Shown here piece after piece: positions 39,571-45,421 of a stretch of DNA of 45,421 nucleotides. Within the stretch, counting starts at the first letter, position 1, and every line of letters starts with the position of its first letter. The stretch spans positions 1 through 45,421 of the forward strand of contig DAHUXL010000172.1 in the NCBI GenBank assembly GCA_027307195.1, read 5' to 3'. This DNA is from Rhodanobacter sp. (lineage in GTDB: Bacteria; Pseudomonadota; Gammaproteobacteria; Xanthomonadales; Rhodanobacteraceae). Position numbers and translations under genes: made by a program. The notes below the pieces were generated by a model. It saw only the letters and a program-made list of their open reading frames with translations. It did not search any database and was not told the DNA's origin.

Positions 39571-39610
39571 TTGACATGTAACGAACGTTACATGTAACGT
39601 TCGTTACATG
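39571..39610 (+). promoter_or_regulatory. Autoregulatory promoter-operator of the TetR gene
   Basis: Bases 39575-39610 form a 36-bp perfect palindrome made of two overlapping 20-bp sites, CATGTAACG-AA-CGTTACATG (39575-39594) and CATGTAACG-TT-CGTTACATG (39591-39610). The last three bases are the tetR start codon. TTGACA, a perfect -35 box, is at 39571-39576; TAACGT at 39595-39600 is a possible -10 at 18-bp spacing, which would put the transcription start at or next to the ATG, without room for a ribosome binding site. Confidence 0.75.
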
Positions 39611-40213
39611 CAGACACGAAAAGAAATCCTGACTGACGAGCTCGTCGGCTACCTGCTCGAACATGGCCTGTCGGATCTCTCGCTGAGGCCGCTGGCCGAT
39701 GCGCTGGGCACCAGTGCGCGCCTGCTCATTTATCACTTCGAATCCAAGGAAGGCTTGCTGACCGAAGTGCTGGACAGCCTGCAGACGCGTCTGCGGCAGT
39801 CCTTCGGCAACCTGGTCGAACGGCGAGAAGGGCGGTCGACGGAGCGGCCGTTGAAACTGTTCTGGGACTGGGCGATCGCGGACGAAAACTATCCGTACTT
39901 CAAGCTGCTCTACGAGCTGCAGATCCTCGCCGTGCAAAACCCTGCCGTTTACGGGCCATACCTGCAGCGCAATGCCTCGAACTGGTCGGAGCTGATCGGG
40001 ACGGCGCTGCCGGAAGCGGAGCGGACTCCGGCCATGGTTACCTTGCTGGGGGCAGTGTTCGATGGACTGTTTCTGGAGTTGATGAGCACCGGCGACAGGA
40101 GGCGGACCACCCAGGCTATCCAGCAGTTCATCCGGCTGGTTGACGAGGCGCGCGGGAAGCGCCCAGTCGCCCAGAAGAAAACCACGAAAGCATCGAATAC
40201 GAGGGGAGGCTGA
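39608..40213 (+). CDS. TetR-family repressor
   Basis: A 201-residue TetR-type regulator. The helix-turn-helix is at ~10-50: LVGYLLEHGLSDLSLRPLAD, ALGTSARLLIYHFESKEGLL. The remainder is the helical ligand-binding and dimerisation domain, with a Lys-rich end (QKKTTKASNTRGG). The start codon lies inside the 36-bp operator and there is no ribosome binding site, so a leaderless message is likely. No other start is plausible because the domain begins within ten codons. It should repress itself and the CPBP gene that follows after 4 bp. Confidence 0.9.
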   Translation: MQTRKEILTDELVGYLLEHGLSDLSLRPLADALGTSARLLIYHFESKEGLLTEVLDSLQTRLRQSFGNLVERREGRSTERPLKLFWDWAIADENYPYFKLLYELQILAVQNPAVYGPYLQRNASNWSELIGTALPEAERTPAMVTLLGAVFDGLFLELMSTGDRRRTTQAIQQFIRLVDEARGKRPVAQKKTTKASNTRGG

Positions 40214-40217
40214 GTTC

Positions 40218-40886
40218 ATGTCGACGACTGCTGCACAAATGATGGGTGGGCGCCGGAAGCCGTGGCTGCTCGGTATGGCCGGACTGCTGCTGGCACTCGG
40301 CGGTATCAGTCTGCCGTTTGGGACGTGGGATCACGCGTTTGCCAGCGTCGGTCGCATGGCTGCCAACGAGCTGGTCTACTGGGGCCTGGTCGCGGCGGTC
40401 CTGCTGTATGTCGTACTGATCGAGCGCCGTCCGTTGGCGTCCATCGGATTGCGCAAACCGGATGGCAGAGACATCCTTGCAGCGCTGGCCACGGGCGTGT
40501 TGATAGTCGCCGTGCTGGCGGTGATGTACCTCGTCGTGTTTCCGGCGCTGCACTGGGACGAGACGCAACAGCTGCAGACGTTGACGGCGGTGCCGTTTTG
40601 GCTGAGATTCATGTCGGTCGTGCGCGCGGCTGTATCCGAAGAGGTCTTGTTTCGCGGGTACGCGCTTGAACGGGTGCAGGAACTGACCGGCAGTCGCAGT
40701 GTGGCAGGCGTGTTCACCTGGGCGGTTTTCACGCTTGAACATCTCAGCTACTGGGGTTGGCATCACTTGCTGATCGCAGGCATGGCCGGCGCACTGCTCA
40801 CGCTGCTTTACCTATGGCGCCGCAACCTGTGGGCCAACATGCTGGCCCACTTCATGGTCGATGCCGTCGGCTTTCTGCTGGGATAA
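40218..40886 (+). CDS. CPBP-family intramembrane protease
   Basis: A 222-residue polytopic protein of the CPBP/Abi (CAAX protease-like) family. The active-site motifs are S-E-E-V-L-F-R at 140-146 (Glu141, Glu142, Arg146), FTLEHLSYW with His175, and HFMVDAVGF with His211 and Asp215. Bacterial members cleave or bind within membranes and are often involved in bacteriocin self-immunity or stress. GGGAGG lies in front of the ATG at 40218, 4 bp after the TetR stop, so the two form an operon. Confidence 0.9.
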   Translation: MSTTAAQMMGGRRKPWLLGMAGLLLALGGISLPFGTWDHAFASVGRMAANELVYWGLVAAVLLYVVLIERRPLASIGLRKPDGRDILAALATGVLIVAVLAVMYLVVFPALHWDETQQLQTLTAVPFWLRFMSVVRAAVSEEVLFRGYALERVQELTGSRSVAGVFTWAVFTLEHLSYWGWHHLLIAGMAGALLTLLYLWRRNLWANMLAHFMVDAVGFLLG

Positions 40887-41026
40887 GCCGGGCGCCATGA
40901 TTCCGCCGTTGGCGATTGCACCCTGCGGTGTGCCGTAATGCGAACGGGGAGCAGATCAGTTCACTTGATCTTGCCATGCAAGAGCTCAATCTGGTTGGTT
41001 TGTCACCTCATCATCAGGAGCAAGCC

Positions 41027-41731
41027 ATGCCCGACCTCTCCAGCTTCCCGATCGCGACGCGCTGGCCGGCGCAGCATCCGGATCGCATCCAGCTGTATTC
41101 GCTCAACACGCCGAACGGGGTGAAGGTGTCGATCATGCTGGAGGAGACGGGGCTGCCGTACGAACCGCATCTCGTCGACATCATGAAGGACGAGAGCCAC
41201 ACGCCGGAGTTCCTGTCGCTCAATCCGAACGGCAAGATTCCCGCGATCATCGATCCGGCTGGCCCCGGCGGTCAGCCACTCGGCCTGTTCGAGTCGGGTG
41301 CGATCCTGATGTACCTGGCAGACAAGACCGGCAAGTTCATTCCGGCCGATCCAGCGCTGCGCTGGGAAACCATCCAGTGGGTGTTCTTCCAGATGGCCTC
41401 GATCGGCCCGATGTTCGGCCAGGTGGGTTTCTTCAACAAGTTCGCCGGCAAGGCGTACGAGGACAAGCGCCCGCTGGAACGCTATGTCGCCGAATCGAAG
41501 CGGCTGCTCGGCGTGCTCGATACCCGGCTGGCTGGCCGCGACTGGATCATTGGCGACGACTACTCCATCGCCGACATCGCCACGCTCGGCTGGGTCAACA
41601 ACCTCATCACGTTTTACGAAGCGCGCGACATCGTGGCGTACGACAGTTTCAGCAACGTTGTCGCATGGCTCGAGCGTGGGCTGGCTCGCCCGGCAGTGCA
41701 GCGCGGGTTGAAGATCCCGAGCAGGGACTGA
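41027..41731 (+). CDS. YfcG/GstB-like glutathione transferase
   Basis: A 234-residue GST of the YfcG-like (nu-class/disulfide-bond oxidoreductase) type, marked by YSLNTPNGVKVSIMLEETGL (residues ~24-43), NPNGKIPAIIDP with the cis-proline, and LFESGAILMYLADK. CAGGAGCAAGCC precedes the ATG; an upstream frame has no family similarity. YfcG-like proteins reduce disulfides with glutathione rather than conjugate. It is not closely related to the two GSTs at 18927 and 24901. Confidence 0.92.
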   Translation: MPDLSSFPIATRWPAQHPDRIQLYSLNTPNGVKVSIMLEETGLPYEPHLVDIMKDESHTPEFLSLNPNGKIPAIIDPAGPGGQPLGLFESGAILMYLADKTGKFIPADPALRWETIQWVFFQMASIGPMFGQVGFFNKFAGKAYEDKRPLERYVAESKRLLGVLDTRLAGRDWIIGDDYSIADIATLGWVNNLITFYEARDIVAYDSFSNVVAWLERGLARPAVQRGLKIPSRD

Positions 41732-41848
41732 CGCCGTCGTTTGACGTGGTTGCCCCGGGATTGCCTCATCGCCAGCCACAAAAAGTCCGCACTGGTGGCT
41801 AGGGTGAGCGCACGTTGCGCCATCTTCCGTTTGCCTAGAGGTGATCCC

Positions 41849-42724
41849 ATGAACCGTCGAAACCTGCTCAAAGGCGCCCTGATCGGCGCCTCGACACTAG
41901 CTCTTCGTCCCTCGTTTTCGCTGGCTGCCGGCAGCCAGGATGCTGCGCAGGCAAGGCTGGCCGAACTGGAACGCCGCCAAGGAGGGCGGTTGGGTGTGGC
42001 CATTCTCGATACCGGCAACGGGCGCCGCATCATGCATCGCGCCGACGAGCGATTCCTGATGTGCAGCACGTTCAAGCTGCTGGCCGTGGCCACGGTGCTG
42101 GTGCGCGTCGATCGCGGCGCGGAGCGGCTGGATCGGCGCATCGTGTTCGGCAAGGAAGCTGTGCTGGCCTACGCGCCGGTGACCAGTCATCGCGTGGGCG
42201 AGCCCGGCATGACGGTGGCTGAACTGTGCGAGGCGGCAATTACCGTGAGCGACAACACGGCTGCGAATCTGCTGCTGGCCAGCATGGGCGGACCTGCCGC
42301 AGTTACGGCTTGCGCGCGAAGTCTGGGTGATCCCGTGACCCGGCTCGATCGGATCGAGCCCGAACTCAACATCGCCAGTCCGGGTGATGAGCGTGACACC
42401 ACCACGCCGGCTGCGATGCTGGCAGACTTGCACGCGCTACTGCTGGGCGATGCACTTTCCCATGTATCGCGTGGACAATTGCTCGAGTGGCTGCGCGCCA
42501 CCAGCACCGGCACCGAACAGCTGCGAGCCGGCCTGCCAGCAGGCTGGCAGGCCGGCGACAAGACCGGCAGCGGCGCGCAGCGCGAAACCAACGACATTGC
42601 CATTATCTGGCCGCCGCAACGCAAACCGCTGCTGGTGGCGGCCTACTACGCCGGGTCGACCGCGGCCACCGACGAACGCCATGCCGTATTGGCCGCTGTA
42701 GGTCGCATCGCTGCATCGATCTAG
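41849..42724 (+). CDS. Class A beta-lactamase, L2-like
   Basis: A 291-residue serine beta-lactamase. The catalytic motifs are all present: Ser73-T-F-Lys76 (in MCSTFK), S134-D-N136, Glu170 in EPELN, and the K238-T-G triad (DKTGSG). Cys72 before the serine is as in L2 and CTX-M enzymes; no second cysteine is in the position needed for the carbapenemase-type disulfide. The N terminus MNRRNLLKGA is a twin-arginine signal, so export is probably through Tat. GAGGTG precedes the ATG. No AmpR-type regulator adjoins. It hydrolyses beta-lactams in the periplasm; the spectrum cannot be read from sequence. Confidence 0.94.
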   Translation: MNRRNLLKGALIGASTLALRPSFSLAAGSQDAAQARLAELERRQGGRLGVAILDTGNGRRIMHRADERFLMCSTFKLLAVATVLVRVDRGAERLDRRIVFGKEAVLAYAPVTSHRVGEPGMTVAELCEAAITVSDNTAANLLLASMGGPAAVTACARSLGDPVTRLDRIEPELNIASPGDERDTTTPAAMLADLHALLLGDALSHVSRGQLLEWLRATSTGTEQLRAGLPAGWQAGDKTGSGAQRETNDIAIIWPPQRKPLLVAAYYAGSTAATDERHAVLAAVGRIAASI

Positions 42725-42976
42725 CTGCCGTCCTGCCATCGGCCACGACACGGTGCGGGGAATGGCGCCAGGACTTTCGTTCCGTGCGGCGCGCCTTTCG
42801 AGGATGGTTGCCGCTCAGCGCAACGACAGGCATATGCCAGCAAGCCATTGAGACGAGAAGCATTCCGCACATCGTCTGCCAAGCCGTACACAATGCTCGC
42901 AATGACGCTGGTAAGCATCGCATAAGCCGCCAGTCCTATTCTCGATTCTTGATGATTCCCTTGCAGGACATATTTC
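42725..42976. other. Intergenic region
   Basis: I find no gene, strong hairpin or operator in these 252 bp. The open frames here on either strand are short or extend from neighbouring genes in the wrong frame. AGGACATATTTC before 42977 serves as ribosome binding site for the cytochrome gene. Confidence 0.5.
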
Positions 42977-43519
42977 ATGGCATCGATCGAACCGCCGTCG
43001 CGCTACGCAGCTTCTGTCCGCTGGATGCACTGGACGATATTTGCACTGGTCCTGCTGGCTTACGTCTTCATCAATCTGTTCGAGCTGTTTCCCAAGGGCA
43101 GCGCTACCCGCGGCAACGTGCTGGCGGCGCATTACACCGCGGGACTGGCGGTGCTGCTGTTGGTGCTGCCGCGTTTGCTGCTGCGCCTGCGCAACGGGCA
43201 GCCGCCGATCACGCCGCCGCCACCGCGCTGGACCGAGCTGCTGGGCAAGATCACCCACGTGGCGCTGTACCTGTTCCTGCTGATCCAGCCGATCCTCGGC
43301 ATCATCACTCTGCAGGTCGGTGGCAAACCGGTGACCCTGTTCGGCGTGACCCTGCTGCCTTCGTTCGTCAGCCTGCCGGACCGGACGCTGTCGCATCAGC
43401 TGGAAGACATCCACGGCACCATCGGCACGGTCTTCTACTACGTGATCGGGCTGCATATCCTGGCTGCGCTGTGGCATCACTTCGGTCGGCGCGACAACAC
43501 GCTGAAGCGGATGCTCTGA
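42977..43519 (+). CDS. Cytochrome b561-type membrane protein
   Basis: A 180-residue protein with four transmembrane segments and the histidines of the cytochrome b561 family (bacterial type, CybB-like): His18 in RWMHW, His52 in AAHY, His146 in EDIHG and His160 in GLHIL. These bind two haems b across the inner membrane. It would transfer electrons from quinol to an unknown acceptor. AGGACATATTTC precedes the ATG. The VIT gene follows after 63 bp; a joint transcript is possible. Confidence 0.9.
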   Translation: MASIEPPSRYAASVRWMHWTIFALVLLAYVFINLFELFPKGSATRGNVLAAHYTAGLAVLLLVLPRLLLRLRNGQPPITPPPPRWTELLGKITHVALYLFLLIQPILGIITLQVGGKPVTLFGVTLLPSFVSLPDRTLSHQLEDIHGTIGTVFYYVIGLHILAALWHHFGRRDNTLKRML

Positions 43520-43582
43520 ACGCAACACGACACAGTTTTCGCAATTCTTCTTGATGCCCCGACCCTTGCGGAGATCGCCAGC

Positions 43583-44278
43583 GTGCCCCGACACCATTAC
43601 GAAAGACACCGCACTGGCCGCATAGGCTGGTTGCGCGCATCCGTGCTGGGCGCGAACGACGGCATCGTCTCCACCGCCAGCCTGGTGCTGGGCGTGGCGG
43701 CGGCGCATGCCAGCGGGCAGAACATCCTGATCGCCGGCATCGCCGGGCTGGTGGCCGGTTCGATGTCGATGGCCGCCGGCGAGTACGTGTCGGTGCATTC
43801 GCAGGCCGACAGCGAGCGCGCAGAACTCGAACGCGAGCACCACGAACTGCAGACCGATGTGGAGGGCGAGCACAAGGAGCTGGCGTCGATTTACGTAAGC
43901 CGCGGACTCGATCCTGCACTGGCGAAGCAGGTGGCCAGGCAACTGATGGCGCACGACGCGCTCGATGCCCATGCGCGCGACGAGCTCGGCATCACCGAAG
44001 CGTTCAAGGCTCAACCGCTGCAGGCTGCGGGCGCATCCGCACTGAGTTTCGCGGTGGGCTCCGCGCTGCCGCTGCTGGTGGTGGCGTTGACGCCGATCAC
44101 CATGTTGTTGCCGCTGGTGTTCGTCACGTCGCTGGTGTTTCTTGCCGCGCTCGGCGCGCTGGCGGCACGGGCCGGCGGCGCACCGATGCGTATCGGCGCC
44201 ATGCGCATCACGTTCTGGGGTGCGTTGGCGATGGCTATCACCGCCGGCGTCGGCATGCTGTTCGGCGTCAGCGGCTGA
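43583..44278 (+). CDS. VIT-family metal transporter
   Basis: A 231-residue protein of the VIT1/CCC1 (vacuolar iron transporter-like) family. The signature is LRASVLGANDGIVSTASLVLG (quoted in part: GANDGIVSTASLVLGVAAAH) and the MSMAAGEYVSVHSQADSERA segment, with a cytoplasmic Glu-rich metal-binding stretch ELEREHHELQTDVEGEHKEL. Bacterial members export or store iron or manganese. The start is GTG at 43583 with GGAGA in front; there is no earlier ATG in frame. It is convergent with the penicillin-acylase gene, 14 bp apart. Confidence 0.92.
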   Translation: MPRHHYERHRTGRIGWLRASVLGANDGIVSTASLVLGVAAAHASGQNILIAGIAGLVAGSMSMAAGEYVSVHSQADSERAELEREHHELQTDVEGEHKELASIYVSRGLDPALAKQVARQLMAHDALDAHARDELGITEAFKAQPLQAAGASALSFAVGSALPLLVVALTPITMLLPLVFVTSLVFLAALGALAARAGGAPMRIGAMRITFWGALAMAITAGVGMLFGVSG

Positions 44279-44292
44279 CGCCATGTGGAGAC

Positions 44293-45421
44293 TTACTGTC
44301 CCGGGTGATAGACCCGCTCGGTATGTCCCGTGAGCTGCTCGGGCCAGAAGTAGACCGTGCGCAGGTTGCCGGTGGTGTAGCGTTCGGCCTCGTCGTTGAA
44401 ATGCCTTGAATCCGGGTGGCCACTCTCGCCGCCGGCGGTGATCGCGCGGGCGCGGACCTTGTCGCCGAACTCGACCACGGCGACGAAGCTGTTGCCGCCG
44501 GTGCCGTAGTAGCGCCTGGTGCCGGGCCAGCGATGCGCACCGAACGACGCGAGCGAACCCCAGCGTGACGAAGTGAACGGAACCGGGAGGCTCGGTTTGG
44601 CATCGTCGAACGGTTGCACCAGGGCACCGTTGATGCGCTGGTAGCGATTGATCTCGCCCCATGGCACGCCCCAGCTGCCGAAGTCCTTCTGCAGACGGTC
44701 GGACGCTTCGACCAGTGCCCCCAGCCGCGCCTTCGCACCGGCCTTCTCGGCCATGACGTCATAGATCGACAGGCCTTCGGCGGTATCGGCCTTGTCGACC
44801 TTGTCCCACAGGATGTCGCCCCAGAACACCGCGAGCGAGGTCGGCATCGAGGCGATGCCCCAGCGGTAGTCCCAGTGGCGCAGCAACGCGATCTGGCCGG
44901 CCAGCTTGTGCTTCAGCGGATCGTTGGCCGGCAGCGCATCGTAGTCGGCGACGAGCACGGGTATCTGTCGCGCAAAGGCCGGCAGGTAGGAATCGAACGC
45001 GGCGGTGATCAGCGACGAAAGCGTGAAGTCGCGCTGGCCGGTCAGCACGCGGGTGGCGTGCAGTCCGCGCGGATTCTCGCCGAAGGTATCCATGTAGCGT
45101 GGGTAATCCGCGCGCTTCGGACTGTAGGGACCGGCCGCGGAGTAGGGCCAGTTGTTGGTGTTCATGATCCAGCCGTTCGGCGGATTGAGCAGATGCGGCG
45201 CGGCGCTGAGTGGGAGCAGGCCCTGCCAGTCGGTGGCCGGATTGCTGCCGTCGACCGGCTTGGTATAGTCGAAGCGGTCGTCGCGCTTGGGGATGAACTG
45301 CGGATGCAGATAGGCGATCTCGCCCTTGTCGTCGGCGAAGATCGTGTTGTTCGACGAGTTCGCCTTCAGCTCGGCGACCTTCATGTAGCTGGCGTAATCG
45401 CTGGCCCTGGTGCGCAGCCAG
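44293..45421 (-). CDS. Penicillin acylase-family protein, 3' part
   Basis: The window ends inside this gene. The 375 visible codons are its C-terminal portion and belong to the beta chain of penicillin acylase/acyl-homoserine-lactone acylase-type Ntn hydrolases: NPPNGWIMNTNNWPYSAAGP and RGLHATRVL, with WGEINRYQRI and SFVAVVEFGDKVRARAITAGG near the end and HFNDEAERYTTG before the stop. The catalytic N-terminal serine of the beta chain lies outside. These periplasmic enzymes hydrolyse amides, in several cases N-acyl-homoserine lactones. The frame continues beyond the internal ATG at 45384, so that is not the start. Confidence 0.9.
   Translation of the reverse strand, partial: WLRTRASDYASYMKVAELKANSSNNTIFADDKGEIAYLHPQFIPKRDDRFDYTKPVDGSNPATDWQGLLPLSAAPHLLNPPNGWIMNTNNWPYSAAGPYSPKRADYPRYMDTFGENPRGLHATRVLTGQRDFTLSSLITAAFDSYLPAFARQIPVLVADYDALPANDPLKHKLAGQIALLRHWDYRWGIASMPTSLAVFWGDILWDKVDKADTAEGLSIYDVMAEKAGAKARLGALVEASDRLQKDFGSWGVPWGEINRYQRINGALVQPFDDAKPSLPVPFTSSRWGSLASFGAHRWPGTRRYYGTGGNSFVAVVEFGDKVRARAITAGGESGHPDSRHFNDEAERYTTGNLRTVYFWPEQLTGHTERVYHPGQ

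Noticed and set aside
42815-44662. Open frame of 615 codons on the minus strand
   Set aside because: It is antisense to the cytochrome and VIT genes, which have intact family motifs. Its Gln/Arg/His-rich composition is typical of an antisense frame.

Overview
The window is GC-rich (roughly two thirds G+C by eye) and densely coded. It looks like the chromosome of a gammaproteobacterium of the Lysobacterales, most likely Rhodanobacteraceae (Rhodanobacter/Dyella/Luteibacter group). This placement is an inference from the overall gene repertoire, an L2-like class A beta-lactamase, a perfect CRP/Clp-type operator and dispersed GGTGTCAGGGACA repeats. I recognise no rRNA, tRNA, CRISPR array or complete insertion sequence.

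Layout. 1-5.8 kb: a gene tail, two copies of a 55-bp inverted-repeat unit, an OprB-like porin, three small YCII (DGPF) proteins, a metal-binding-like mini-protein, an isoprenylcysteine methyltransferase-like membrane protein and a RibD/DHFR-like reductase. 5.9-13 kb: a divergent oxidoreductase/LysR pair around a palindromic operator, a divergent AraC/carboxymuconolactone-decarboxylase pair, an SDR remnant, NTF2-like proteins, and a tightly coupled alpha/beta hydrolase-cupin-isochorismatase operon. 13.5-18.8 kb: a NarX/NarL-type two-component system, an AraC regulator, an SDR, remnants of a second RibD/DHFR-like gene and possibly of an ECF sigma factor, then a sigma-54-type promoter in front of a 31-residue membrane peptide and a secreted beta-sandwich protein. 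18.9-30 kb: small detoxification enzymes (two paralogous GSTs, VOC, DUF1428, DUF899), two PAS-GGDEF diguanylate cyclases, a TPR/HTH regulator next to a glutamine-cyclotransferase-like propeller, a DUF1624-type acyltransferase, and decayed thioredoxin-reductase-like and Dyp-peroxidase genes.

30.4-34.8 kb holds the most unusual locus: a perfect CRP-type palindrome, a TIR-transmembrane-TPR protein, a 52-residue acidic disordered protein, and a protein with an N-terminal SLOG-like Rossmann domain and four membrane segments including a SLATT-like motif. Decayed genes lie on both sides. It resembles the predicted nucleotide-signalling conflict systems (SLOG/SLATT/TIR) but I do not know this exact arrangement as a described system.

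35-45.4 kb: secreted NTF2-like protein, TMEM175-like channel, secreted histidine phosphatase, a second sigma-54-type promoter with a paralogous 49-residue membrane peptide, an M23 peptidase, a GNAT acetyltransferase, a TetR-CPBP protease operon whose start codon sits in a 36-bp perfect palindrome, a YfcG-like GST, a Tat-exported class A beta-lactamase, a b561-type cytochrome, a VIT-family transporter and the 3' part of a penicillin-acylase family gene.

Two themes recur. Many genes are small stress or detoxification enzymes usually found under ECF sigma or LysR/AraC control. And at least six gene remnants show that this is an accessory region with turnover. All family calls are made by eye from motifs; no database was searched.
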